A model generated the notes under the pieces. The model did not search any database and was not told where the DNA came from. It worked only from the letters and a program-made list of their open reading frames with translations. Positions 36,773-48,900 of a DNA stretch of 64,000 nt are shown one piece after another (within the stretch, counting starts at the first letter, position 1; every line of letters begins with the position of its first letter). The DNA lies in contig NC_089863.1 in the NCBI RefSeq assembly GCF_036373705.1, positions 5,329,357 to 5,393,356 on the forward strand, read 5' to 3'. The stretch comes from Amia ocellicauda. Taxonomy: Eukaryota; Chordata; Actinopteri; Amiiformes; Amiidae. The position numbers and the translations under genes were made by a program.

Positions 36773-37085
36773 CATCCATCCATCCATTTTCAAAACCACT
36801 TATCCTGGTGAGGGTTGCAGGGAAGCTGGAGCCGATCTCAGAAGGCATAGGGTGCAAGGCAGGAATACACCCAGGATGGGATGCAACACACACACACAGA
36901 GCAATTTAGAGAGACCAATCAACCTAACCTGCATGTCTTTGGTTGGTGGGAGCAACCAGAGTCCCCGGAGAAAACCCATGCACAAACGGGGAGAACATGC
37001 AAACTCCACACAGACAGGGACTGTGGAGCTGTGAGGCAGCACTTGGCCATGTAGCAACCACCACGCGACCGTGACGCCCATAATG
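36773..37085 (-). repeat. widespread fish interspersed repeat (ATCC)n...CATGCAAACTCCACACAG
   Basis: Begins (ATCC)n, CATTTTCAAAACCACTTATC, and continues with GGAGCCGATCTCAGAAGGCA, CTAACCTGCATGTCTTTGG and GGGGAGAACATGCAAACTCC. This is a very common repeat body in fish genomes, probably the 3' part of a LINE. I do not assign its family. A fragment of it lies at about 61890-61990. Confidence 0.6.
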
Positions 37086-37127
37086 GATATTAAAATACTC
37101 TTCATTAGCAACCGGTAGCTCAATATT

Positions 37128-37262
37128 AAAGATACATAGACACTGAAAGAAGACGTGCATTACAAAATTCAACTACACTGAACAGCAATTGCCTGTAAGG
37201 CTGTTTAAATTTACAATTATCCTTTATCATTCATTATACATGACTTAGGTTTTCATAAACTA
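37128..37262. repeat. duplicated segment, copy 1 (partner 40108-40255)
   Basis: Shares 'ACATAGACACTGAAAGAAGA', GCATTACAAA and CAACTACACTGAACAGCAAT with 40108-40255 in the same orientation. Copy 1 runs straight into a transposon end at 37263. Confidence 0.65.
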
Positions 37263-38314
37263 CCCAGCAGGTTAAATTAATTAGTAACAATGTTGTTTCA
37301 ACATCTTTTTTTCATGTTGAATAAACATTGAAAATTGATTAGATTTGCAAATGTAATCGACGTTGTATTGTAAACGTTGATTCAATGTTGAATAATAAAA
37401 GTTGATTCATTGTTGCATTATAGACTTATTCATTGTTGAACAATCAATGCTGAAATCTTGTTCAAAAATTGTTGGATTTGAAAATGGAATCGATCTTGAA
37501 TTGTCAATGTTGGTTCAACATCAATTTAATAAGCATAATGCAATCAATATCTGTTGTATGAACCTAGAATGAAAACCCCAAACAAAAAGCCTGTTGGTTG
37601 AAATTACTTTATTTAAAGGACTATCATGTTCTATTAATAAGCTGTATATAACTATATTTGTTTATGTCATATTGTATTTTGTTATTTAAATTAATGCTTT
37701 TTGAACTCTTACAGAGAAATGTGCTTAGTTTGTAAATGTTTACAGTATAACAGTTAATACCAACATTTTCAATAGCCTATACAAAAATAAATAAAGTCTT
37801 ACGTGAAAAATATTTTGTCCACACAGCCAGTCTAAAATGCAGAGTCTTGTCTGATTGTCTCCAGGTGAACAGGTATTTTCTTGCATCTGATTGGCTGATT
37901 ACCTGCCAAGAAATAAAAATAATAAAAATATTAATAATTACCTGATAACCATTCCTGATAGACCTTTGATTTATCAACTCCGCTGTGTTAAAAAGATGTT
38001 GGGCTACAAAATCAATCTACTGCTCAATCCTAGTAGTTTTCGTTGCTGAATACACACACACATACAAACACACTAAGAAACTGCTTCAATTAACTTGTTT
38101 TTCTCTTTATGTAAGGGTAAATTTGTGCATTTTCTGAACATGTCACTGAAAATACACGCATGACTAAAGTTTGGGGATTAGGGAAGAAAATGACATTGTG
38201 GATATTTTGTTTGTTATCTACACTTTTTTCACAATGTCTATTCAACCTGAAAGCAAACTTACATTTCGAGATTGATAAATCATTGCCAAAACCAGGTTGA
38301 GTAGTAGTTGTATT
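37263..38314. mobile_element. non-autonomous DNA transposon with CAACGTTGA-rich ends, copy 1 (right end lost)
   Basis: Starts CCCAGCAGGTTAAATTAATT and is rich in GTTGAATTGTCAATGTTGG-type words for 300 bp. A 700-bp AT-rich body is shared with 55925-56898. Copy 1 breaks off at about 38314, where a CAGGGGCGGTGCC sequence (hAT-like end) begins. The copy at 56.9 kb keeps the right end, CCTGCTGGGA, complementary to the left end. Confidence 0.6.
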
Positions 38315-38420
38315 CAGGGGCGGTGCCAGGGGGTGGGCCACAGGGGCACTGGCCCCTGCTGAAATCTGATTGGCCCCCAATTTTCATATGATTCATAGTC
38401 ATATTGTGGACAATGGGGTG
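38315..38420 (+). mobile_element. possible hAT left-end fragment
   Basis: CAGGGGCGGTGCCAGGGGGT, then GGGCACTGGCCCCTGCTGAA resembles the first bases of fish hAT elements. No right end or transposase is recognised. The following 38430-38980 holds nothing I recognise. Confidence 0.35.
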
Positions 38421-38977
38421 TGTTAATTTATTTTACCAAAGTTGTCCTTTTTGTGTGTATACCGCCCGGCAAGAATCCAGGGGAGAGAGAAGTTATTAAT
38501 TTAACACACCTGTGTTGCTGCTGATGCGCTCAACACTGAACTACAGTGTGTTTAACCCTTTCGCTCTGGCAGCGCTACAATTCGATCTTAAATGAATGAT
38601 GATGTGTGTAGTGAAAGTGACTGCCTATTTCAGCCTTAACTATTGGTTGTCAATAAATGACTGATATCTGTAAAAGCTTCAACAACAATCAGGAAGGTTT
38701 TTTGTCGTTGGGGCGTTAACGATGTACAAAAGGTAAAGTTAGGTTGAGATGAGAAGGCAGAGTATGAGTGAGAGGACAGAATTGACAGGGAAGTGAAAAG
38801 TCAGAATTGCCGAGGGTGATTATGAATAGAAAATCAGCAGCATGTTTTAGAGATTTCATTTGAAAACACAGCGACAGCAGTGACATATTCTCACACCTTC
38901 TCACCTTCTCAGATAATTTGTTTCTGTAAAGTTAATACTTTTTTATATACATTATTGTATTAACTAAAACAAACATG

Positions 38978-38983
<6 letters not shown>

Positions 38984-39010
<27 letters not shown>
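38984..39010. repeat. (TA)n microsatellite
   Basis: About 14 TA units in AT-rich DNA. Confidence 0.85.
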
Positions 39011-39012
<2 letters not shown>

Positions 39013-39178
39013 ATACTAATCATTAATGTTGTATATTGTTTATATGTTATTGATTGTTATGAGTTATGTTTTAGAAAAACATTTTTATTTTTTTTCTTGG
39101 TAGAGCATTTTTGCACCTTTTTGCCATTCAACCATGTATTGAACAAATAAGTGCTGATTTTTATTTTACCAGTTTTTA

Positions 39179-39314
39179 CACCGATGAGCCATAACATTAT
39201 GACCATTACATTGCTGCCTAATATATCCCACCCACTGACAGGTGCCATGATAACGAGATTATCAGTGTTACTCACTTCACCTGTCAGTGGTCATAATGTT
39301 ATGGCTGATCGGTG
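39179..39314. mobile_element. Tc1/mariner-type MITE (136 bp)
   Basis: Ends CACCGATGAGCCATAACATT and AATGTTATGGCTGATCGGTG are inverted repeats, flanked by TA on each side. Inner CTGACAGGTG/CACCTGTCAG also pair, so most of the element is a palindrome. No coding capacity. Confidence 0.8.
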
Positions 39315-39644
39315 TATATATTTGCACTGTATATAACATAAGGGTCCAGGGATTTAATGGTACACTCATAATGTCTTTTTTAAATTGCTTTTTTGCTAAA
39401 AAAGAGGCTACTAAATGTACAGCATTCCATTGATTTTGGGGGACGTGTATGCATTCTGTCCAATCAGGCATTTTACATTTTCATTTTTGTACACTGAGGG
39501 GACCCTATTTTGTTCACTAATACCATTCCATTTTGCACTGAACAAATGCACAGCGATGTATCCATATTGAAGCACTATTGGGGATGAAGCAGGTGGAGAA
39601 GTTGTCTATATTGTCTGTTGTGTTAATGGCAATAAGGTAGCACT

Positions 39645-39880
39645 GTTATTATTATTTCTTTATTTATTGGCAGACGCCCTTATCCAGGGCGACTTACAAA
39701 CCATAAGCGCAACACAAAGTGCAAAAAAACAGTGTACAAGGCATAAAACATTACAAATTCAAATTTACAGGATACAGTGCAATTCAAAGCATAATACTTT
39801 TTACAAATTCCAATTAACACAATTGAATACAATAAATTAGGTCTTACATCCTGGATTGTAAAAGCTAAGTGCACTGTTGT
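39645..39880 (-). repeat. L2-derived repeat, reversed
   Basis: TTTATTGGCAGACGCCCTTA and CCAGGGCGACTTACA, then AAGCGCAACACAAAGTGC. This is the reversed L2 3' end with more body than the other copies. Related pieces lie at 15142-15300 and 41326-41395. Confidence 0.7.
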
Positions 39881-40107
39881 CTATTGTGTTAATGTGTATT
39901 GTGTAATAATTGTATCCCTCTCAAATGGTAGCAAATATGGTGGTACATGTTTGCTGAATTTTTGCGAATTGCCCAGCTTATCCTTGTAATTTGCTTCAAT
40001 CTTACATTACAAACTTAGTTTTTAACAGGCATTTTACATGTCCCCGGACCCCCCTAGCAGATGTCGGCACCTCCGTAATAATCACGACATGCTCACACAT
40101 TCAAGTT

Positions 40108-40255
40108 ACATAGACACCGAAAGAAGACATGCATTACAAACCCAACTACACTGAACGGCAATAGGCACCTCGAAATGCAATAGTGTTCACATTTACAATG
40201 ATTATTTATTATTCATTCTGGATTCATTCATTTTTCATAATCTAGGTTTCCTTCT
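40108..40255. repeat. duplicated segment, copy 2 (partner 37128-37262)
   Basis: Diverged direct copy of 37128-37262; continues into the GC-rich segment that may be the 5' exon of SMCO3-like copy C. Confidence 0.6.
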
Positions 40256-40439
40256 CGTAAGCATCAATCCCACTCCTGTTGTAGAACGGAAACCGAATAT
40301 CAAACTGAAAGTGAAAGTTCAAATCATAACTCGGGTGCGGGTTCCAGAAATTGTGTTTTCTTTTTTAGCGACTGCAAAACAGCACCCGACTAGAACCGGC
40401 TACTAACAGCGATGCACAGGCTGTAAGTGCTGCACTCGG

Positions 40440-40690
40440 ACCCGCACCCGGACCTACCCGCTGCCTGGCTCCAGACCACAGCAGTGAAGTCCCGGAGACC
40501 CAGTGCGCAGCCGCAGTTAACCGGCCTCTCGAACCTCTTCTCTCCCGTCTCGCGGCGGACTCTTCTCAGAAGTCACGTGTCTTATTAACGCGGCATCTCT
40601 CTCTCCTGGGGGGGGCAGGGGTAGAAGCACTAGACTGGCTATGACGTCATTTTGGTATGTAAAGAGGGACACAAGCTTGTCTACATATAA
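40440..40690 (-). promoter_or_regulatory. GC-rich 5'-exon-like segment, array copy 2
   Basis: Related to 31306-31400: TCTCGCGGCGGACTC..TCTCAGAAGTCACGTGTCTT, with E-box GTCACGTG at 40572-40579. It lies upstream (minus) of SMCO3-like copy C at 4 kb distance. The next related segment is 41170-41290. Confidence 0.35.
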
Positions 40691-41159
40691 TACTATGTGC
40701 GATGTTATGCTAAGTAAGCTTTTTATTATTTTCAGCATTTTGCATGCTATGTCTTCTACCGGTTATGCCTCATGAAACTCATGTCGTTTTATTATGTAGA
40801 AGCCCTGGTCCTGCAGAGACACAGTCCAGTACATTATTGTATTGTTTGTCCCAGCAGCACTCGACGTCATTTCAACAGCAGAGATATATAATATATCCAT
40901 TAAGATACAAACATAAATACACACATATAAGTTTCAGAATTGTTTTTTTTTTTAACAATTTGGAAAATATCTACACAGCGACGTCTAAACAGTGTCAGAC
41001 TAAAACCTGCTAATAACATGGACACACATCCATCATTGCCCTCCCACATTCAATCTGGCCTCCCCGGTGCCTCGGCTACAAACTGCAGACACGGTGTGCC
41101 GGTAATAAAGTAAAGGGAGACTCACATGTCTGAGTGATGAAGCTGGTCAGATCCCGGTG

Positions 41160-41300
41160 CCCTTTGCTTTGCCGTCTCGCTGCAGCGGATCTCAGAAGTC
41201 CTGTGTCTTATTCACTCGGGGTCTCTTCCTCTCCCTCGAGGGGACCACAGGAGTAGAAGGACTATAGTGTCATTTTGTTATGTAAACAGAGACGCAATCT
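41160..41300 (-). promoter_or_regulatory. GC-rich 5'-exon-like segment, array copy 3
   Basis: CTCGCTGCAGCGGATCTCAG then AAGTCCTGTGTCTTATT. It is related to 40540-40680, but the E-box has changed to CCTGTG. No intact SMCO3-like CDS lies between it and 40.7 kb, so it appears orphaned. Confidence 0.35.
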
Positions 41301-41682
41301 TGTCTAGGTATATTATGTAATTATTGGCAGACAGGGTGATTTACAGGATACAAGAGCAATACAAAAGTGCAATTAAACACTATAGATATAGTGCCATGTA
41401 CGATGCTATGCAAGCCACTTTCCCCCCATGTTATGTCTCCTTACAGTTATACCTCATAAAACACAAACTTTTTCATGTCAGACTATTAAGTAGAAGCACA
41501 GGACCTGCAGAGACAATCCAGTCTAGTCCAGCAGGGTCTCCAGGAATAAAATAAACCAAATCACAAACAGATATCGGCGTACTTGAAGTCATTTAATGGT
41601 TTATTTAATCAGTATACTCATTAGAAGACAGCTGATTATGCAAAAAAATAAATAATAATAAAGGTTAAGGAGGGAGGGAGTG

Positions 41683-42692
41683 TCAGTCTTTGGCCGCTGG
41701 ATTTGGAAGAGCTGGATTTGAACAGAAACCAGCAGGGCAGCCTCCGCAGGACCAGGAGCAGAGACACTGTATGCACTGACCTGGGCCACTCTCTTCAACA
41801 GTGCGTTGCACAGGCCCTTTCCTGTAATACAAAGATGCAGGATTATTAGATCATGTATTGTTTATTTTATAATCTCAGTTGACAGCCCTTATCCTGCTCG
41901 ATTTACAGCAAAACCTCCATTACATGCACCGCACAATGAACAACAATGAAGTACGGTTTTAACAAAGAAAACAGAAAATGTATCCATCGTTTCTCAATCA
42001 AGATCGGATTAATCACCGGACTGCAGAGCTCTGGCTGGGTTGCAGCGTCGCTGTGAGATGAGAGCCATATTTGACCAGATTTTGGTTCTATGGATTGCGC
42101 TAACATTTTACACATGCAAACGTTACAGTAGCAAACTTTCGTCATCCTCCTTAGCCAAGCTAAAGTGTTAAATGAATCGATATGACTTCAAACTTCAAAT
42201 AATCATTTATTTGGCAGGTCCAGACCTGCATAGCTTCAGTGGATTACTAGTGTTGAGCTGCAGGAGGCTACTGGCTACTGGCTACTGGCTACTGGCTACT
42301 GGCTACTGGCTACTGGCTACTTTTGTTCCAACCGAGCTCTCAATTACTGTCCGTCTCCGGAGCGCTTGGTTATAGTAACTGCTTTAGTATGATTGCAATT
42401 GATTCGGCCCTGAGCGTTCCTTGTTCATCGGTCTACTGAGGGAATACATTTCACACATACGGTATAAATATATACAATAAATGCACGTACACAAATCCAA
42501 ACTGAAGAAAGCAACTCTGTAAAATCAGCATCTGTGTCACTATAGGTCAAAGCCCAGCTTGAGAGTCACAGATGTGTCGGCGAGTGCGAGTGAGTCGGTC
42601 TGTCTTTCCCTTTTCCTTTCCTTGCTCACCCTGATCATGCGGGATATATCTCTGCAGTCCCCAGCTTCACCTTCCCGTATCTTGAACTTCTT
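41683..42692 (-). pseudogene. SAT2-like copy C, broken
   Basis: Exon 5 (41781-41821, GKGLCNALLKRVAQ) keeps both splice sites. Of exon 6 only about 20 nt before the stop remain (41683-41703, AAKD-stop). Exon 1 (42630-42692, KFKIREGEAGDCRDISRMIR) keeps its donor, but the normal start codon reads AAG (42690-42692). An in-frame ATG lies 126 nt upstream of that codon, at the end of a 42-residue leader. Exons 2-4 are not found between 41822 and 42629. The 3' flank (41480-41600) matches that of copies A and B. Host-gene duplicate that has lost function. Confidence 0.78.
42240..42350 (+). repeat. interspersed repeat with GGCTACT heptamer expansion
   Basis: Eight GGCTACT units (42266-42321) lie where the CCTGGTCCTGGAG-family repeat normally reads CTGCTGGTT. 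The family sequence resumes as TTTTGTTCCAACCGAGCTCT and CAATTACT. Confidence 0.7.
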
Positions 42693-42829
42693 GTTTTCCT
42701 CCTGTGTTTTCAAGGCCGCTCCCAAACACGCGTCCAGGTCTCCGCCAGCCCCCGCAAGCCGTCTGCGCAGACACCTGTTCACACACCGAAGCGACGCTTT
42801 CCAATAGATACTCATCACTTAAACGTGGA

Positions 42830-44740
42830 AATGGCCTTTTGTTGTAGTATTAGTAGTAGTAGTATAAGCCGCTTTCTTTACGAGGTAGTGTCGTTACGCT
42901 TGAAGCAGTCTTCACGAAGCAGTACCGACCCTTCTGAAGCACAATGTATGGACACTAGGTGGAAGCCCCGCTACACCATGTCACAAACCCCGTGGTCACT
43001 GCAAATGAAGCTTCGTTACGTCACACCAGCAGCTGAGTATCGAATTGGTTTGGAATATGTGTCGGTGTATCAAACCCCCATCATGCTTAAAAGAGCTCTG
43101 AACCACCTCAAATCCGAGGGGTTATAGAGAGCAGAAAGATTTGCAACTCTAAAACATACATTCATTGTCCAGTTGCATAATCATGTCCCTCCAACACATT
43201 TGCCTCTTCTACACAATCACTGTTCTTGTTTATACAAGCACATACGTCTCACTCCACTTACAAAATATAGTCTTCTTTTGCCATGTTATATAAACCATCA
43301 CTTTCCCAGTTGCACAAGCATATCTGTGTGATAAACAAAATGTAGGCTTTGCATCACTTGGATCATTACCACATATATAGATAAATAAATAGGAAATACA
43401 TCATAATGCTGACTATATCCAGGCTATATGAAATGTAGACTACACTTATAGTTCATTGCATTTATCTGACGTGGTTACTTAGTATGACATACCACGTTCA
43501 TCCAGTAAATATGACTGCCTATTATAAATTCAACATCCAGTCGTGAGTCTCTATAGCGATCACAGGGATAAGCAATTTCATAATGTTACTTATACCTTGG
43601 TGACAGAGCAAGACATCGACACATTATTTCCACATAAGCTTTGTTGAACTCCAGATCACAGATGCCGATGGGTTCATTTGTATATCGCCTCGCTGATGTC
43701 TGAGCACTGCTGCCTTTCGACTCAATCGATACATTCGCTGTACCGCATATTGACCAGCAGATGTCACTATGGAGAGCTTGTGTAGAGCGATTCGAAGCAG
43801 TGAACCTTTTTTTGGTACAATAGATTAAAATGGTTAAATGCTTCATAAAGCTTCGGTTCCCCCATCACTATAAACCACGCTGTTAATCTCTAACACCCCC
43901 CTGGCTTACTGGATAAGTTCCCAGCAGTGACTTCCTGTCTTCAAGTTCACAGTTTACTTTGTGTTTTTATACACAGATACAAATTATCCCTGACAGCGGT
44001 GCTTGGAACCCCCATCCCCATCCTTCCATCATGTTTATCACCTAACCACACTGTTGAACTAAGTTCATATCTCAGCAAATACTCTCGTTCAAGTATCAAG
44101 TAAGAGCTGTAATTAGCATTGTTAATCCTTATCCACCGGTTCTCAATTAAGGTCCAATGCCGAATTGGGCCTTTATTACTTGCCCATTTCCAATGAAACG
44201 GGCTCTTTAAATTGTTTAGGTGAGATTGTAAAAGTCCAGGTGCCACTCAGCGAGTTCCATACTGGGGTAGGGGTGGGGAGGCAGGGGCAAGACGAAGGAA
44301 CGCGAACGTCATTGTAGGATGAGAAGCCAAACTCGCCAGATGGTACTTAGCTCATATACGACCAGTTTATGAGCTATTGGTACTTAAATTAATAAAAGCA
44401 CACCATGTCCTGGACACTGACACTGGCTTGACCCGGATATCATGCATTTCATATTCAGACTGTCCATGTCACACAGCCACCTGATCTCCTGGGCTGCTCC
44501 GCTCTCTCATATTAAAACTCTGGTTCTATGAAACTAAGATTCCTATAGGTGACACGTGTCCGAGAGAGAGAGAGAGAGTCACAGAGACACAGACAGACTG
44601 AGATAGAGACACCAAGACCAGTAACAAGATAATCTGATGCAGACTCGTTTACAGAGATTAATTACTTTCCCCCAATACCCCCAATGTACTGGAAAGCTAC
44701 CAAGATGTTTGAACAATGAGAAGTGCTAATGTGTTATAGA
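42830..44740. other. stretch without recognised genes
   Basis: Mostly unique-looking AT-rich DNA. A GTAGTATTAGTAGTAGTAG run lies at about 42845. About 44060-44250 is a diverged piece of the CCTGGTCCTGGAG repeat (AATCCTTATCCACCGGTTCT, GGTCCAATGCC). No exon seen. Confidence 0.4.
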
Positions 44741-44754
44741 ATGTCAGTCCTTAC

Positions 44755-44800
44755 CTGTGTGAGAGATTTCAACTTGTTCAGACATCTCATAAAACAATTA
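44755..44800 (-). pseudogene. SAT2-like exon 2 remnant
   Basis: Reads YE-MSEQVEISHT with the GTAAGG donor at 44749-44754. Compared with YEKLPEQVKISHK of copy A it is short by one codon. It lies upstream of the copy C exon 1 on the same strand, the wrong order for a normal gene. The locus was therefore rearranged, or this belongs to a further lost copy. Confidence 0.65.
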
Positions 44801-45049
44801 ATGGACACAGGTGGATCAACTGAAAGGACACACGAAAAACAGTAACCCCCCCCCCACCCACATTAATCCTTAGCTGGGCATTTTAAGGGAATTTGGCTGG
44901 TAAAGTACACCACGTTCACTGAGAAAATATTTTTGTGTTAATTGGTTAAGGATTTTAGACTGTATTCAATTGTAAAAGAGGTTCTGTGTGGCCAACATGA
45001 CGTGTCTCAAAATGTCTCTTAGTATAGGCATAGTTAGTATTATTATTAC

Positions 45050-45720
45050 TACATATCACAGGTATGATATGCATATGTTTTATGATGCTGTGAAGACCAC
45101 CCATGGCCCAAGAAGTTACTCTCTCTCCCCCCTCAGAAGTGCAGAGGGGTCCACTCTCATAAAGGACCAAACTAAGATAGTCCAGAGCACTTTGAAGCCC
45201 TTTTAAACCAGACAAACCCGGTTGACCAGTCAGTCCTGGAGGAGCTTCCAACCCTGCCCACCTTCGAGAACCTACCCCACCCACCTTCACTGAGGTCTGC
45301 ACCGCCATAAGGTCACTGAAGAACAACAAACCTCCTGGAGTCAATGACATCCCTGTTGAAATCTTAAAACTATCTATCTCTGCTCTAGAGTGATCCACCT
45401 GTTCATTTCTGAGACATGGAGGCAAGAGTGCATCCCCTATCATTGGAGGGATGCCAATATTGCATGTAGATACAAAAGTGATAGTTGGACAGTCTACAGC
45501 CGCCACTTTCATTTGAAATGTCTTCAGCGTATCTTGAAAGTGACCTGGCAGGATCATATATCTGTAGGAGCATCAAAGCGTCCATCATTCACCACCAAAT
45601 CAGATGGCTTGGCCATGTCATCCGGATGCCAAAGGACCAAAAAGCAGCTGAAGGCCTCACTGACAGATCCATGGTGTGGTGAGGGTACAGCTTGACAGTC
45701 AAGCAATGAACCATGGAGCT
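45050..45720 (+). mobile_element. LINE fragment (RTE-like), internally deleted
   Basis: Reads FYDAVKTTHGPRSYSLSPLR, then AIRSLKNNKPPGVNDIPVEI (start of a reverse transcriptase) and later IRWLGHVIRMPKDQ (C-terminal end of such LINEs), in different frames. The catalytic middle is absent. Clade from memory only. Confidence 0.6.
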
Positions 45721-45755
45721 GTTGATAATTAACAGCGTGGTTTAATCATTGTATA

Positions 45756-45756
<1 letters not shown>

Positions 45757-45798
<42 letters not shown>
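45757..45798. repeat. (TA)n microsatellite
   Basis: About 20 TA units, about 100 bp upstream of SAT copy B start. Confidence 0.9.
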
Positions 45799-45800
<2 letters not shown>

Positions 45801-45902
45801 GCCTCTAGTGGTGCAATAGCGGTGTCTGAAGGCTTGGAAGACAGTCAGCGTCATGTCGGTGTGGAAGAACTGTGATCTGATTTGAAAATTTAGGAGGAAA
45901 AC

Positions 45903-48900
45903 ATGGAGTTCACGATACGGGAATGTGAAGCCAAGGACTGCAAAGATATATCCCGCATGATCATGGTGAGCAAAGAAGGAAAAGGGAAGCAGAGAGACAC
46001 AGACACAGACAGAGAAGCACTGAACAAATCTTTGTACCTCTCAAACTGGACTAACCTAGTGACACAGTGGTTGTTTTTCGAGAGTTCTACTTCAGATTGG
46101 AATTTTACACATTAATTTATAATCAAATACTTTAAAAATAACACCTTCATGTTTTTTAACACAATTATTCGTGTTTCTCTATTTTGAGTGTTCTTGTGAA
46201 TCCGTAGTTGAACCACAGATGTGATCGTGATTGAGAAGAAAGGTGGATTAATGAATGGCTGTTTTAATAGAAGAGAGTAGAACTATGTTTGCAAAAATGT
46301 TAACAGACTGGTTTGTGTGCGCAACTGGCTCAGTGAGAAGATATGGCACCTGCAGTGCTATGGGTTTAGTTCCTGTATTGAGCCTATGTCTTTAAAAGTC
46401 TAGAAGATACAGTGCAGATTTTGCATTTGCAGGGGACCTTTTCAGTACAGGGAGGTCTCACATACTGCTGAAACCATGTAAAACCAAACCGATTTCTCCA
46501 TAGGAAGACATGTTATAAAAGAAGATGCGTTCCAATGAAAGCCAGTGAGAGAGAAATAATGGTCAATAAGTGTAGGAAAGGAAAAATAAACTAAACATAT
46601 TGGCCTTACATACAACATATGTAATAAATACATACATAGTAAATGTCAAATCAATTACCGTAAAAGAATATTGAATTTGTTCCTTAATTATTTGACCGTG
46701 TTGTTCTGAAACCATGGTAAATGAAACAGTCGTCCCTGTACTTTTATAATGAAATAGAAAACTCTTGAGACTACGACAACCTCTTCTGACTTTTATGTAA
46801 ATGTAAGATGCAATTATATATGCAATTAATCACAATTAATCTTTGACCTATAGTGACACAGGTGTTGATTTTACAGAGTTCCTTTCTTCAGTTTAGATTT
46901 GTATACTTTTATTTATTGTATATACACTCACCTAAAGGATTATTAGGAACACCTGTTCAATTTCTCATTAATGCAATTATCTAACCAACCAATCACATGG
47001 CAGTTGCTTCAATGCATTTAGGGGTGTGGTCCTGGTCAAGACAATCTCCTGAACTCCAAACTGAATGTCTGAATGGGAAAGAAAGGTGATTTAAGCAATT
47101 TTGAGCGTGGCATGGTTGTTGGTGCCAGACGGGCCGGTCTGAGTATTTCACAATCTGCTCAGTAACTGGGATTTTCACGCACAACCATTTCTAGGGTTTA
47201 CAAAGAATGGTGTGAAAAGGGAAAAACATCCAGTATGCGGCAGTCCTGTGGGCGAAAATGTCTTGTTGATGCTAGAGGTCAGAGGAGAATGGGCCGACTG
47301 ATTCAAGCTGATAGAAGAGCAACTTTGACTGAAATAACCACTCGTTACAACCGAGGTATGCAGCAAAGCATTTGTGAAGCCACAACACGTACAACCTTGA
47401 GGCGGATGGGCTACAACAGCAGAAGACCCCACCGGGTACCACTCATCTCCACTACAAATAGGAAAAAGAGGCTACAATTTGCACAAGCTCACCAAAATTG
47501 GACAGTTGAAGACTGGAAAAATGTTGCCTGGTCTGATGAGTCTCGATTTCTGTTGAGACATTCAGATGGTAGAGTCAGAATTTGGCGTAAACAGAATGAG
47601 AACATGGATCCATCATGCCTTGTTACCACTGTGCAGGCTGGTGGTGGTGGTGTAATGGTGTGGGGGATGTTTTTTTCTTGGCACACTTTAGGCCCCTTAG
47701 TGCCAATTGGGCATCGTTGAAATGCCACGGCCTACCTGAGCATTGTTTCTGACCATGTCCATCCCTTTATGACCACCATGTACCCATCCTCTGATGGCTA
47801 CTTCCAGCAGGATAATGCACCATGTCACAAAGGTCGAATCATTTCAAATTGGTTTCTTGAACATGACAATGAGTTCACTGTACTAAACTGGCCCCCACAG
47901 TCACCAGATCTCAACCCAATAGAGCATCTTTGGGATGTGGTGGAACGGGAGCTTCGTGCCCTGGATGTGCATCCCACAAATCTCCATCAACTGCAAGATG
48001 CTATCCTATCAATATGGGCCAACATTTGTAAAGAATGCTTTCAGCACCTTGTTGAATCAATGCCACGTAGAATTAAGGCAGTTCTGAAGGCGAAAGGGGG
48101 TCAAACACAGTATTAGTATGGTGTTCCTAATAATCCTTTAGGTGAGTGTATATATACTGTATGTGTGTGTGTGTGATATATACACTACCATTCAAAAGTT
48201 GGGGGTCACTTTGTCAAGATGTCTTTGTTTTCGAAAGAAAAGCATTTTTTTTGTCCATTAAAATAACATCAAATTGATCAGAAATACAGTGTAGACATTG
48301 TTAATGTTGTAAATGACTATTGTAGCTGGAAACGGCTGAGTGTAATGGAATATTTACATAGTTGTACAGAGGCCCATTATCAGCAACCATCAGTCCTGTG
48401 TTCCAATGGCACGTTGTGTTTGCTAATCCAAGTTTATCATTTTTAAAGGCTAATTAATCATTAGAAAACCCTTTTGCAATTATGTTAGCACAGCTGAAAA
48501 CTTGTGCTGATTAAAGAAGCAATAAAACCGGTGTTCTTTAGACTAGTTGAGTATCTGGAGCACCAGAAACAAAGAACTTTCTTCTGAAACTCATCAGTCT
48601 ATTCAAGTTCTGAGTAATGAAGGCTATTCCATGAGAGAAATTGCCAAGAAACTGAAGATCTCGTACAACGCTGTGTACTACTCCCTTCACAGAACAGCGC
48701 AAACTGGCTCTAACCAGAATAGAAAGAGGAGTGGGAGTTCCCGGTGCACAGCTGAGGAAGAGGACAAATACATTAGAGTGTCTAGTTTGAGAAACAGACG
48801 CCTCACAGGTCCTCAACTGGCAGCTTAATTAAATAGTCCCCGCAAAACACCAGTCTTACCATCAACAGTGAAGAGGCGACTCCAGGATGCTGGCCTTCTA

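Noticed and set aside
37777-37977. Minus-strand frames shared with 56327-56509, seemingly conserved
   Set aside because: Both lie inside two copies of the same non-autonomous transposon; the frames do not agree with each other and contain breaks.
42540-42818. 92-codon frame giving SAT exon 1 a 42-residue leader in copy C
   Set aside because: Exons 2-4 are absent downstream and the normal start is lost; treated as part of a broken copy.
47235-48116. Two separate plus-strand genes
   Set aside because: They are consecutive parts of one Tc1 transposase, interrupted by nonsense changes.
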